From positions 434,001 through 498,000 of the forward strand of contig CAWDEX010000002.1 of NCBI GenBank assembly GCA_963801475.1: DNA of 64,000 nt, given 5' to 3'. Positions 50,433-59,065 of this stretch are shown one piece after another. The position numbers were made by a program, and so were the translations under genes. Source of the DNA: DAOMFB01 sp963801475. Its GTDB lineage: Bacteria; Acidobacteriota; Thermoanaerobaculia; UBA5066. The notes below the pieces were generated by a model that saw only the letters and a list, made by a program, of their open reading frames with translations, did no database searches and was not told the DNA's origin. Each line of letters opens with the position of its first letter. Within the stretch, counting starts at the first letter, position 1.

Positions 50433-53325
50433 GAGGACTCTCGCGTCCCTGGCGGTCGTGGTGGCTTGTCTCCTCGCGGCGCCGGCGCGGCCCGAGGGCC
50501 AGAACAAGATCGTCTACGACGTCTTCGACTGGTCGATCTACAGCTCGACCCACTTCGACATCTACTACTACGCGCGCGAGAAGGGCTCGCTCCAGAAGGT
50601 CGTCTCGATGGCCGAGTCGGCCTACGACGAGCTCTCCCGCCGCCTGAACTACCAGGTCCCGAAGCGGATCCCTCTCATCTTCTACGCGACGCACGCCGAT
50701 TTCGAGCAGAACAACGTCATCCTCAACTTCATTCCGGAAGGGGTCGGCGCGTTCGCCGAGCCGGCCAAGAACCGGATGGTCCTGCCCATCGACCTGCCGG
50801 ACGAGCGGCTTCAGGCGCTCATCCAGCACGAGCTGACGCACGTCTTCCAGTACGAGATCCTTTACGGCGGCCGGCTGGGCCGGATCATGACGACGAACGT
50901 CCCGACGTGGCTCATCGAAGGGATGGCCTCCTACTTCGGCAACGACGAGGACGAGAAGGACAGGGTCTTCGTCCGGGATGCCGTCAACTCGGACCTGATC
51001 CCGCCGATCACGCGCGTCCAGATCGAGGGCTATCCCGCCTATCGCTTCGGTCACGCCTTCTGGGACTTCCTCGAGGCGGAGTGGGGGAAGGACGCGCCGC
51101 GCGACTTCGTGTACGAGTACCGCTCCTTCCTCGGCCGCGACGTGGCCCAGGCCCTCCGCCGGACCTTCGACGTGACCCCCGACGACTTCAACCTGAAGTT
51201 CCGGCGGTATCTCCGCCGGAAGTACCTTCCCCTCCTGGCCCAGAAGGGCGAGGCGTCCGAGTACGGACAGCGCTTCCGCGTGAAGGAGGACAACCCGTCG
51301 TACGAAGTCGGTACGGCCGCCTCGCCGTCGGGGGATTTCGTCGCGACCCTGACGACGTACAAGGGCCAGGTCGACATCGCCCTCCTCTCGGTCCGGGACC
51401 GGACTCTCTACAAGAACCTCTCCTCGGGGCGGACGACGAAGTACGAGTACATCGTCGGGCAGTACCTCACGACCGGCCCGGAGTCGGGGACCGACCTGGC
51501 GTACGCGCCGGACGGGGACCGGATCGCGGTCTTCGGCCGCTACGAGCGGGGCCGCGAGCTCCTTCTCTTTTCCGTCCGGAAAGGAGGCCTCCTCGCACGG
51601 ATCCCGGTGGCCGCCGACCAGCCGCTCTCCCCCGCCTTCTCGCCCGACGGGAAGGACGTCGCCTTCGCCGGAACCCTGAACGGCCGGCGCGACATCTTCG
51701 CCCTCGACCTCGCGACGAAGGCCGTTCGGAACCTGTCGGACGATGCGGGCTGGGACGAGGCCCCGGTCTTCTCTCCGGACGGGAAGTACATCTACCACGT
51801 GAAGTGGGTCGGCGGGTTCGCCAAGATCGTCCGATTCCCCGTGGACGATCCCGCGAAAGTGGAGCAGGTGACCTGGGGCGACGGGCACGACGAGGACCCG
51901 GCCCTCTCTCCCGACGGCAAGCGCCTCTACTTCACCTCCTCGCGCGGCGGCGGGATCTACAACATCTACGGGCAGGACCTCGCCACCGGAGAGACCCTGC
52001 AATACACCGACGTCATCGGCTCGGCCCTCTCGCCGGCAGCGTTCGTCGGGCCGGACGGGCAGGAGAAGATCGTCTTCGCCGGCTATCAGGCCCAGCGCTC
52101 GCAGCTCTACATGGCCGATGCGAAGAAGCCGTTCCGGAAGCTCGACGAGAAGGCGCCGGCCGCCGCCGCGCTCAAGCCGTCGCCGGGCGGCGAGTTCACG
52201 CCGGCCCTCGAGGTCTCCGTCGACCCGGAGAAGGTGACGCGGCCGAAGAAATTCAAGCTCTTCGTCTCCGACGTCGGCGGCTACCTCGGCATCAACTCGG
52301 ACGGCACGTTCTACTCCGACGTCCGCGTCGACTTCTCCGACTACCTCGGTGACGAACGCGTCACCTTCGTCTTCAACTCCATCTACACCTACTCCAACTT
52401 CCAGCTCGGGTACTTCAATCTCCGGAAGCGTCTGCAGTGGGGCGTGGTCGCCTACGACTACCGGTCGTATTTCGTGACCGTCGACCCCACCACGGGGAAC
52501 ACGAACAGCCAGCAGGTCACCCGGGAGACGGGGGCCACGCTGCAGGCCACCTACCCGTTAGACCGTTACACGCGCGTCGAGGGACAGGTGGGCTTCCTGT
52601 CCCGGAAGATTCCGGTCGTGGCTTACGGCCAGTTCTGCCTCGAGGACGGGACCTGTTTCGAGAACGTCCCTTACTACGCCGACCGGACCGACAACGGCCC
52701 GATGGTCGGATTCGGTTTCTCCCGCGACACGGTCCAGTTCAAGGCATTCGGCCCGTGGGCCGGGACGGGGGTCGACCTCCAGACGCAGTACATCCCCGAC
52801 CTGAAGGACGGCGGCACTCTCGCCTTCACCAACCTGGTGCAGCTCCGCCAGTACATCCCGATCTCGCGCCGCATCCTCTTCGCCATTCGTGGACTCGGGG
52901 TCTTCTCCAGCGGGAACCTCCCCAACTATTACTCCGCGAGCGGTTACGACCGCCTCCGCGCCTACTCCTACGGAGCCATCGCCGGGAACAACGCCTGGGT
53001 CGCGAACGTCGAGCTCCGCTTCCCGCTCATTGACGCGCTCGTCCTCCCCTTCATGCAGTTTGGCGGCATCCGGGGGCGGGCCTTCTTCGACGTGGGGGGC
53101 GCCTGGTACAAGGGCGAGCCCTTCCAGCTCTGGAGCTCGGCTAGGAACGATCTGCAGGACGCGCTGGCCGAGTATGGCGGCGGGTTCAGCTTCTTCTTCT
53201 TCGGCATCCCGTTCAACTTCGACTTTGTCTGGGAATGGAACTCCGACGAGAACCCTTGGTGCAGGAGGGGGTATTGCAAGAAGGGGATGCAGACGATCTT
53301 CTCGATCGGATTCCCGACCTTCTGA
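50419..53325 (+). CDS. Gluzincin-like peptidase, TolB-type propeller and BamA-like barrel fusion
   Basis: The 968-residue exported protein joins three modules. A signal peptide (LAVVVACLLAAPARP) is followed by a peptidase-MA-like domain (about 35-270) with the zinc motif HELTH at 137-141 and a third-ligand candidate E167 in WLIEGMASYF. A PD40/TolB beta-propeller follows (about 290-590; repeated LSPAFSPDGKDVAF, APVFSPDGKYIYH, PALSPDGKRLYF). The last 320 residues are beta-rich with aromatic strands and end in FSIGFPTF, an outer-membrane barrel end resembling BamA/surface antigen proteins. It probably sits in the outer membrane with its enzyme in the periplasm. Its start overlaps the CsgG-like gene. 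Confidence 0.82.
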   Translation: MCLTRRTLASLAVVVACLLAAPARPEGQNKIVYDVFDWSIYSSTHFDIYYYAREKGSLQKVVSMAESAYDELSRRLNYQVPKRIPLIFYATHADFEQNNVILNFIPEGVGAFAEPAKNRMVLPIDLPDERLQALIQHELTHVFQYEILYGGRLGRIMTTNVPTWLIEGMASYFGNDEDEKDRVFVRDAVNSDLIPPITRVQIEGYPAYRFGHAFWDFLEAEWGKDAPRDFVYEYRSFLGRDVAQALRRTFDVTPDDFNLKFRRYLRRKYLPLLAQKGEASEYGQRFRVKEDNPSYEVGTAASPSGDFVATLTTYKGQVDIALLSVRDRTLYKNLSSGRTTKYEYIVGQYLTTGPESGTDLAYAPDGDRIAVFGRYERGRELLLFSVRKGGLLARIPVAADQPLSPAFSPDGKDVAFAGTLNGRRDIFALDLATKAVRNLSDDAGWDEAPVFSPDGKYIYHVKWVGGFAKIVRFPVDDPAKVEQVTWGDGHDEDPALSPDGKRLYFTSSRGGGIYNIYGQDLATGETLQYTDVIGSALSPAAFVGPDGQEKIVFAGYQAQRSQLYMADAKKPFRKLDEKAPAAAALKPSPGGEFTPALEVSVDPEKVTRPKKFKLFVSDVGGYLGINSDGTFYSDVRVDFSDYLGDERVTFVFNSIYTYSNFQLGYFNLRKRLQWGVVAYDYRSYFVTVDPTTGNTNSQQVTRETGATLQATYPLDRYTRVEGQVGFLSRKIPVVAYGQFCLEDGTCFENVPYYADRTDNGPMVGFGFSRDTVQFKAFGPWAGTGVDLQTQYIPDLKDGGTLAFTNLVQLRQYIPISRRILFAIRGLGVFSSGNLPNYYSASGYDRLRAYSYGAIAGNNAWVANVELRFPLIDALVLPFMQFGGIRGRAFFDVGGAWYKGEPFQLWSSARNDLQDALAEYGGGFSFFFFGIPFNFDFVWEWNSDENPWCRRGYCKKGMQTIFSIGFPTF

Positions 53326-53381
53326 CACCTGCCCCGTGACGGCGCTCACGCCCGAAGCGCCCCCGTCCCGCCCGCCCGCGG

Positions 53382-53387
53382 CATAAT
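53382..53387 (+). promoter_or_regulatory. -10 hexamer CATAAT of the metallo-hydrolase gene
   Basis: The hexamer ends 8 nt before the GTG at 53396 and there is no ribosome site. Confidence 0.45.
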
Positions 53388-53395
53388 CGCGGCTC

Positions 53396-54157
53396 GTGCG
53401 CATCCGCGTCCTCGGCGCCCACGGCGGCTCCACGCCCCGCCACCGCCAGACGTCGTTCCTCCTGAACGAGGTCGTCTGTCTCGACGCCGGGGCCGTGACG
53501 CAGGCCCTCTCCCTCGACGAGCAGGCCCGCGTCCGCGCCGTGCTCATCACGCACTCGCACCTCGACCACGTCGCCGATCTCCCGTTCCTCGTCGAGAACC
53601 TCTTCGGACGGACCCGCGACCCCGTCGAGGTCGCCGCACCCGAGGAGGTCATCGGTTCCCTCCGGCGCCATCTCTTCAACGACGACGTCTGGCCCGATTT
53701 CTCCCGCCTGCCCGACCAGCGCCTGCCGACCGTCTCCTTCCGCGCTCTCGCCTGGAACGCGCCGGAGCGGGTGGACGGCCTCACGGTCACGGCCATCCCG
53801 GTCTCGCACGTCGTCCCGACGTGCGGCTACCTCGTGTCGGACGGCGGCGGCACCGTCGTCTTCTCCGGCGATACGGGGCCGACGGAAGCGATCTGGGAGG
53901 CCGCGCGGCGCGTGCCGGACCTCCGGGCCGTCTTCGCCGAGTGCTCGTTTCCCGACGGAATGCGCGAGATCGCGGAGATCTCGCGGCACCTCACGCCGGC
54001 CACGCTGAGGTCCGAGCTCCGGAAGATGCCCCCGGCCGTCCCGGTCTTCCTCTACCACATGAAGCCGCCGACCCTCGAGGCCGTCGCGGACGAGGTGGCC
54101 GCCCTGAACGAGCCGCGATTCAGGATTCTCGCGGACGGGGACGAATTTCTCCTCTAG
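53396..54157 (+). CDS. MBL-fold metallo-hydrolase (class II cyclic-nucleotide phosphodiesterase-like)
   Basis: The 253-residue protein has the metallo-beta-lactamase fold: VRVLGAHGGSTPRHRQTS, THSHLDHVADLPFLVENLF (HxHxDH), PVSHVVPTCGYLV, TVVFSGDTGPT and FAECSFPDGMREIAEISRHLTP. The LFNDDVWPDFSRLP segment and the end VFLYHMKPP recall class II cAMP phosphodiesterases (PDE1/CpdP). The substrate could be cyclic nucleotides or another phosphodiester. The GTG start lies 8 nt after a -10 hexamer. No signal peptide. Confidence 0.87.
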   Translation: MRIRVLGAHGGSTPRHRQTSFLLNEVVCLDAGAVTQALSLDEQARVRAVLITHSHLDHVADLPFLVENLFGRTRDPVEVAAPEEVIGSLRRHLFNDDVWPDFSRLPDQRLPTVSFRALAWNAPERVDGLTVTAIPVSHVVPTCGYLVSDGGGTVVFSGDTGPTEAIWEAARRVPDLRAVFAECSFPDGMREIAEISRHLTPATLRSELRKMPPAVPVFLYHMKPPTLEAVADEVAALNEPRFRILADGDEFLL

Positions 54158-54172
54158 AGAGCGGTCGGCCCG

Positions 54173-55063
54173 TCACTTCGTGTCGAGGATCAGGGGGAGC
54201 CCGTCTTTCCCGGACCCGATGATGACGACCTTCGTGTTCGACGACGCGGCGATCTTCTCGGTGGCTTCGATCCCCTTCCAGCGGAGGAGCTGCTCGCTGA
54301 TCCCCTTCGTCACGATCGCCTGGAAGTCGGCGATCCCCTGCGCCTCGATCCGCTTCCGCTCGGCCTCCTGCCGCTCCTTCTGGAGGACGAACTGCATCCG
54401 CTGGCTTTCCTGCTCGGCCTGGAGCTTCTGCTCGATGGAGGAGGTCAGCCCGGCCGGGAGGCCCACCTTTCGGAGCGGCGTCGACTCGACCGTGATCCCG
54501 CGCGGCTCCACGATCGACTGGAGGTCCTTCAGGATCGTCTGGGCGAGCTGCTCGCGCTCCGAGGTGTAGAGCGCGCGGGCGTCGTACGAGGCCGTCACCC
54601 CCCGCGCGACCGACCGGAACTGCGGGACGAGAACGACGTGAACGTAGTCGGGCCCGATCGTCTTGTAGACCTCGGCCGTCTTCTCGGGATTCAGGTGGAA
54701 GAGCGCCGAGAGCTCGAGCTGAACCGTCAGCCCCTCCTTCGAAGGAACGTCCATGACCTCCCTGAGCTCCTGCGTCTTGACGGTGAACTTGACGACCCGG
54801 GCGAGGGGGTTGACGAGGTTGATTCCCGCTTTGAGCGTCACCGGCGAGACGGTTCCGAAGAAGTCGACGACGCCGACGTTCCCGGCGGGGACGATGGTGA
54901 CGGCCTGGAGGAGCGCGATGGCGGCGAAGAGGACCGCGAGGAGGGCCAGGAGAAACGATGCGGGGCCGGCCGGGAAACCGGGCGTCGCGCGCGCGCGGCG
55001 GCGGAGGGCCGAAAGGACGAGAAGAGCGAGGACGGCCCCGGCGAACCCGACGACGAAGAGCAT
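54173..55063 (-). CDS. SPFH/prohibitin-family membrane protein
   Basis: The 296-residue protein has two N-terminal hydrophobic segments (FVVGFAGAVLALLVLSAL and FLLALLAVLFAAIALLQA) and an SPFH domain (VPAGNVGVVDFFGTVSP to ITVESTPLRKVGLP, about 58-205). A coiled coil follows with EQKLQAEQESQRMQFVLQKE. Prohibitin-like proteins assemble into membrane cages that control proteases or lipids. The ATG at 55063 has a GGAGGATC ribosome site. No FtsH-type gene is adjacent. It sits alone downstream of the pdx operon. Confidence 0.9.
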   Translation of the reverse strand: MLFVVGFAGAVLALLVLSALRRRARATPGFPAGPASFLLALLAVLFAAIALLQAVTIVPAGNVGVVDFFGTVSPVTLKAGINLVNPLARVVKFTVKTQELREVMDVPSKEGLTVQLELSALFHLNPEKTAEVYKTIGPDYVHVVLVPQFRSVARGVTASYDARALYTSEREQLAQTILKDLQSIVEPRGITVESTPLRKVGLPAGLTSSIEQKLQAEQESQRMQFVLQKERQEAERKRIEAQGIADFQAIVTKGISEQLLRWKGIEATEKIAASSNTKVVIIGSGKDGLPLILDTK

Positions 55064-55145
55064 GGGATCCTCCTTCAGCCATCCTACGCGGGGCGGGGCG
55101 GAAACCGGATGAGGCCGACGTCTCAGGGACCGCCGGCCGGAGCTG

Positions 55146-55913
55146 TCAGGCCTTATGCATCTTCGAGAGGGCGCGCGCCATTCCGGCCTGCCCGGTCTCG
55201 GAGTACCAGGAGTCGACGAAGGCCTTCCGTCCGTCCGGCTGGACGTCGCGCGCCTTCTCGACGGCGGCCCCGCGGAGGTCGCGCTTGATCGCGGTGTAGA
55301 CCTCGCTCGAGGCGCCGGCCAGCCGCCCGGCGAAGGCGACCGCTTCGTCCACGAGGGCCGCCGCGGGGACGATCCGGTCGATCGCCCCGAGGGCGTGCGC
55401 CTCGGCGAAGGGCATCGTCTCGCCGAGGAGCGCCCAGTGCCGGAGAGCCGTCTCGCCGACCGTCACCCGCATCGCCTCGACGCAGTGCCGCGGGACGTGG
55501 ACGCCGAGAGTCACCTCGGGAAGCCCGATCGTGCCGGGCCCTTCGGCCGCGAGCCGGAAGTCCGCGGTGGCGGCGAGGAGGGCGCCTCCCGCGACGGCGT
55601 GCCCCGTCAGGGCCGCCACGAGCGGCTTGCCGAGGAGGAAGAGGTCGAAGAAGAGGGTGTCGAAGATCCGGAGGAAATGCCCGAAGGTTTCCGGGTCGGC
55701 GTGCGCGAGAACGCCGAGGTCGAACCCCCCGCAGAAGATCGACGGCGAGGCCGACGTCAGGACGACGCCGCGGACGGCCGGGTCCTCCTCGGCGGCGCGG
55801 GCCGCCCCGTGGATCTCCTCGCAGAAGTCGGCCGTCAGGGCGTTCGCGCGGCCGCGGGAGAGAACGAGGACGCGGACCGGCCCGCGGTTTTCGATCCGGA
55901 GGGTCTCGCTCAT
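55146..55913 (-). CDS. Enoyl-CoA hydratase/isomerase family protein
   Basis: The 255-residue protein has the crotonase fold: LVLSRGRANALTADFCEEI, GVVLTSASPSIFCGGFDLGVLA, KPLVAALTGHAVAGGALLAATADFRLA (oxyanion-hole region) and GLPEVTLGVHVPRHC. Glu residues of classical hydratases are only partly placed (PEVTLG present), so the reaction is open. The ATG overlaps the pdxT stop as ATGA, tying it to the vitamin B6 genes, which has no obvious biochemical reason. Confidence 0.9.
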   Translation of the reverse strand: MSETLRIENRGPVRVLVLSRGRANALTADFCEEIHGAARAAEEDPAVRGVVLTSASPSIFCGGFDLGVLAHADPETFGHFLRIFDTLFFDLFLLGKPLVAALTGHAVAGGALLAATADFRLAAEGPGTIGLPEVTLGVHVPRHCVEAMRVTVGETALRHWALLGETMPFAEAHALGAIDRIVPAAALVDEAVAFAGRLAGASSEVYTAIKRDLRGAAVEKARDVQPDGRKAFVDSWYSETGQAGMARALSKMHKA

Positions 55914-56503
55914 CGCGCCTCCTTCGCCGTGCCGGCGAGCGTCAGGAAGAGCTCGGGAACCCGGGGGTCGTCCGAGAGCTCGGGGTGAAACGTCGCGGCG
56001 AGGAGGTTCCCCTGCCGGACGAGAACGGGGTCCCCGTCGCGCCGGGCGAGGACGGAGACCCCCGGGCCGACGGAGGCGAACCGGGGCGCCCGGATGAAGA
56101 CGGCCTCGAGCGGCCCGTCGCCGAGGACGCCGCGGTCGAGGTCGGTGAGCCGGACAACGGCGGAGGCGAGCTGCCGGCCGTAGGCGTTCCGGATGACCGT
56201 CGCGTCGAGGAGCCCCAGCCCTTCGCCGGACGGATGGAGAATCGTCCCCGCGAGAAGGATGGCCCCGGCGCACGTGCCGAAGACCGGGTCCCCCCGGCGC
56301 GCGACCGCGCCGATCGCCTCCGCGAGCCCGGTCCCTTCCATTAGCTTCCGGAAGGTCGTCGATTCCCCGCCCGGCACGACGAGCGCCGAGGCGCGGAGGA
56401 CGTCCTCCGCCGTCCGGGCTTCGTGACACGCGGCACCGGCGGCGCGAAGCGCCCGAGCGTGCGCCGAAAAGTCGCCCTGCAGGGCGAGGATCGCGACCGA
56501 CAC
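55910..56503 (-). CDS. pdxT: Pyridoxal 5'-phosphate synthase glutaminase subunit PdxT
   Basis: PdxT releases ammonia from glutamine for PdxS. The 197-residue class I amidotransferase has AILALQGDFSAHARAL, VVPGGESTT, the nucleophile C78 in VFGTCAGAILLA, and FHPEL with the catalytic His and Glu near 176. The GTG at 56503 begins at the first strand, one nt after the pdxS stop. The order pdxR-pdxS-pdxT is complete. Confidence 0.95.
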   Translation of the reverse strand: MSVAILALQGDFSAHARALRAAGAACHEARTAEDVLRASALVVPGGESTTFRKLMEGTGLAEAIGAVARRGDPVFGTCAGAILLAGTILHPSGEGLGLLDATVIRNAYGRQLASAVVRLTDLDRGVLGDGPLEAVFIRAPRFASVGPGVSVLARRDGDPVLVRQGNLLAATFHPELSDDPRVPELFLTLAGTAKEAR

Positions 56504-56504
56504 G

Positions 56505-57416
56505 TCACCAGCCGCGCGTCTGCAGCTGGTCGGCCTCCGCCAGCTTCGCCGCCTCGATCCCCTTCATCCCCTCGCCGAGCGCCTCCGAGGCCCTCACGAC
56601 GCGGTCCCAGTCCTGGAAGTGCGTCGTCGCCTCGACGATGGCGCGGGCCCGCCGGGCCGGGTCGTCGGACTTGAAGATGCCGGAGCCGACGAAGACCGCC
56701 TCGGCCCCGAGGAGGCGGCAGAGGGCCGCGTCGGCCGGCGTCGCGATGCCGCCCGCCGCGAAGTTCGGGACCGGGAGCCGGCCGTGCTCCGCCACGAAGA
56801 CGACGAGCTCGAAGGGCGCCTGGAGGTTCTTGGCGGCCGCCATCCACTCGTCCTTCGAGAGAAGGGTCAGCGCCTTCATCTGGCGGGTGACCTCGCGGAG
56901 ATGCTTCACGGCGTGGACGATGTCGCCGGTCCCCGCCTCGCCCTTCGTCCGGATCATCGCGGCGCCCTCCCCGATGCGGCGCAGCGCCTCGCCCAGGTTC
57001 CGGCAGCCGCAGACGAAAGGAACCTTGAAGTCGTGCTTGTACACGTGGTTCTCCTCGTCGGCCGGCGTGAGGACCTCCGATTCGTCGATGAAGTCGACCT
57101 CGAGGGCTTCGAGGACGCGTGCCTCCGCGATGTGGCCGATCCGACACTTGGCCATCACGGGGACGGAGACGGACTCCTCGATCTCCCGGATCTTCCCGAC
57201 CGGGGACATCCGCGCCACGCCGCCGTCGCGCCGGATGTCCGCCGGCACCCGCTCGAGGGCCATCACGGCCGCGGCGCCGGCGTCCTCGGCCACCTTCGCC
57301 TGCTCCGCGTTGACGACGTCCATGATGACGCCCCCCTTGAGCATCTCGGCCAGACCCACCTTGACGCGGAAGGCGTCGGAGGAGAACGGGGAGTGGAGGT
57401 CGATGATTGAGGCCAT
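56505..57416 (-). CDS. pdxS: Pyridoxal 5'-phosphate synthase subunit PdxS
   Basis: PdxS forms pyridoxal phosphate from ribose 5-phosphate, glyceraldehyde 3-phosphate and ammonia. The 303-residue TIM-barrel protein has KVGLAEMLKGGVIMDVV, EDAGAAAVMALERVPADIR, VPVMAKCRIGHIAEA with the Schiff-base lysine region, DESEVLTPADE, and IRTKGEAGTGDIVHAV. Length and motifs are fully typical. It begins 33 nt after pdxR, in the same direction. Confidence 0.97.
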   Translation of the reverse strand: MASIIDLHSPFSSDAFRVKVGLAEMLKGGVIMDVVNAEQAKVAEDAGAAAVMALERVPADIRRDGGVARMSPVGKIREIEESVSVPVMAKCRIGHIAEARVLEALEVDFIDESEVLTPADEENHVYKHDFKVPFVCGCRNLGEALRRIGEGAAMIRTKGEAGTGDIVHAVKHLREVTRQMKALTLLSKDEWMAAAKNLQAPFELVVFVAEHGRLPVPNFAAGGIATPADAALCRLLGAEAVFVGSGIFKSDDPARRARAIVEATTHFQDWDRVVRASEALGEGMKGIEAAKLAEADQLQTRGW

Positions 57417-57449
57417 GGGTCGTTTCCTTTCCCTTTCGACGTCGATTGC

Positions 57450-58976
57450 TCAGATCCGGATGAGCGCGGCTTCCTCGTCCTCGCGGGCGCGGGCGGGGCC
57501 CCGACGCGACGCCTTCTGCGCGAGGGCGCGGGCGCAGCCGCCCACGAGGGTCAGGGCCCGCTCGAGGTCCCCCGGGGTTCCGCGCGCCACGGTCACCCGG
57601 AGGGCCGGAATGTCGGCCTGGTCGGGACGGAATTCCGCGCCGGCCGAGACGAGGACCCCCTTGTCCCGCGCCGCCGCCGCGAGGGCCCGCCCCGGAACGC
57701 CCGGCGGAAGCTCGATCCAGAGGACCCAGCCCCCCGACGGGCGCTCGCACCGCGTCCCGACGGGGAAGCGCTCGCGGATGACCCGGTGAGCCAAGGCGAG
57801 GCGCCCCTTCAGGCGCGTGCGCGTCCGCGCGAGATGCCGGTCGTACTCGCCGCGGGCGAGGAAGAGGTTCACGGCGGCCTGGAGAACGAGCGGCGACGTC
57901 AGCTCGCCGACGCGTTTCAAGGCGGCCAGGCGATGGACGAACTCGCGCGGTGCGGAAATCCAGCCGACCCGGACGCCGGGGAAGAGCGCCTTGGAAAGCG
58001 TCCCGAGGTGGACGACGTGTGCCGGGGCGAGGGCCGCGAGGGGCGGCGGCAACTCCCCTTCCACGAGGAGATCGGCGTCGAACGCGTCTTCCACGACAAG
58101 CACGGCCGCCGCCGCCGCCTTCTCCACGAGGTCCACGCGCCGCCGCGGCGACGAAAGAAGCCCGGTCGGGTTGTGGAAGTCGGGGATGGTGTAGAGGAAC
58201 TTCGGCCGCTCGGCCAGAGCCTGTGCGAGGGCGCCGGGCTCGGGCCCTTCGCCGTCGAGCGGCACGCCGAGAAGCCGCGCCCGGTGCGCGCGGAGGAGGG
58301 AAAGCGCCAGAGAGTAGCTCGGCACCTCGACGGCCACCGGGTCGCCCGGATCGACGAGGGCGCGGGTGATCAGATCGAGCCCCTGCTGGGCCCCGTTGAC
58401 GATCAGGATGCTGTCTGCGTCGGCGGGGATGCCGCGCCGTCGGAGCCGCTCGGCGAGCGACTCGCGGAGAGGCCGGTAGCCGAACGGCGAGCCGTACGCG
58501 AGGAGGGCGCCGTCGTGCGCCACCTCGGCGAGGAGCGCCGCGAACGCGTCGGCCGGAAAATCGCGCTCGTCGGGCGCGAGCCGCGAGAGGTCGAGGGCCC
58601 CTTTCGGGCTCGCCTCGGCGGGCGGCGGCTCCACGAGGATCCGGGCCAGGAGCGACGAGGCGATCCGGTCCCAGCCGGGCGCCGGCGCGAGCCGCGGCGA
58701 CGCCGCCGAGCGCGCGGCGACCCGCGTCCCGCCCCCCCGGTTCGTCTCGATCCACCCTTCCCGCTTGAGGACCTGAAGGGCCTGGTGGACCGTCGCCCGG
58801 TTCACCTCGAAGGTGCGCGCGAGGTCCCGGGACGCGGGAAGCCGTTCCCCTTCCACGTACCGGCTCTTCCGGATGTCCCGAATGACCGCGTCCGCGATCG
58901 TCCGGTAGAGCGGCACGTGTCCACCGGCCGCCGCCGGTGGCGCCGTCCGGCCGGAAGGGGTCGCGGTCGTCGCCAT
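57450..58976 (-). CDS. pdxR: PdxR-type MocR regulator (GntR HTH + aminotransferase domain)
   Basis: MocR proteins of the PdxR type sense PLP and activate pdxST. The 508-residue protein has an N-terminal GntR winged helix (about 24-85; LYRTIADAVIRDIRKSRY, SRDLARTFEVNRATVHQAL) joined by a linker to a class I aminotransferase domain with LAYGSPFGYRPLRESLAERL, YTIPDFHNPTGLLSS and the PLP-lysine motif HLGTLSKALFPGVRVGW. Usually pdxR is divergent from pdxST; here it is the first gene of the same operon. The ATG at 58976 has a TATCTT hexamer 7 nt upstream and a 16-bp near-palindrome between the promoter hexamers. Confidence 0.92.
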   Translation of the reverse strand: MATTATPSGRTAPPAAAGGHVPLYRTIADAVIRDIRKSRYVEGERLPASRDLARTFEVNRATVHQALQVLKREGWIETNRGGGTRVAARSAASPRLAPAPGWDRIASSLLARILVEPPPAEASPKGALDLSRLAPDERDFPADAFAALLAEVAHDGALLAYGSPFGYRPLRESLAERLRRRGIPADADSILIVNGAQQGLDLITRALVDPGDPVAVEVPSYSLALSLLRAHRARLLGVPLDGEGPEPGALAQALAERPKFLYTIPDFHNPTGLLSSPRRRVDLVEKAAAAAVLVVEDAFDADLLVEGELPPPLAALAPAHVVHLGTLSKALFPGVRVGWISAPREFVHRLAALKRVGELTSPLVLQAAVNLFLARGEYDRHLARTRTRLKGRLALAHRVIRERFPVGTRCERPSGGWVLWIELPPGVPGRALAAAARDKGVLVSAGAEFRPDQADIPALRVTVARGTPGDLERALTLVGGCARALAQKASRRGPARAREDEEAALIRI

Positions 58977-58983
58977 CGCCGCG

Positions 58984-59013
58984 AAGATAGCCCTTGGCCT
59001 AGACCAAGATCAA
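58984..59013 (-). promoter_or_regulatory. pdxR promoter with overlapping operator palindrome
   Basis: Minus-strand TTGATC (59008-59013), 18 bp, TATCTT (58984-58989), which ends 7 nt before the pdxR ATG. CTTGGCCTAGACCAAG (58993-59008) is a near-perfect palindrome (7 of 8 pairs) in the spacer. A further half site CTTGGTTGGG lies on the minus strand at 59031-59040. Autoregulation by PdxR is a reasonable reading. Confidence 0.6.
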
Positions 59014-59065
59014 CGGACTGAACAGGGTGGCCCAACCAAGAGAGGTCGCCGTCCGGCCGGGGGGG

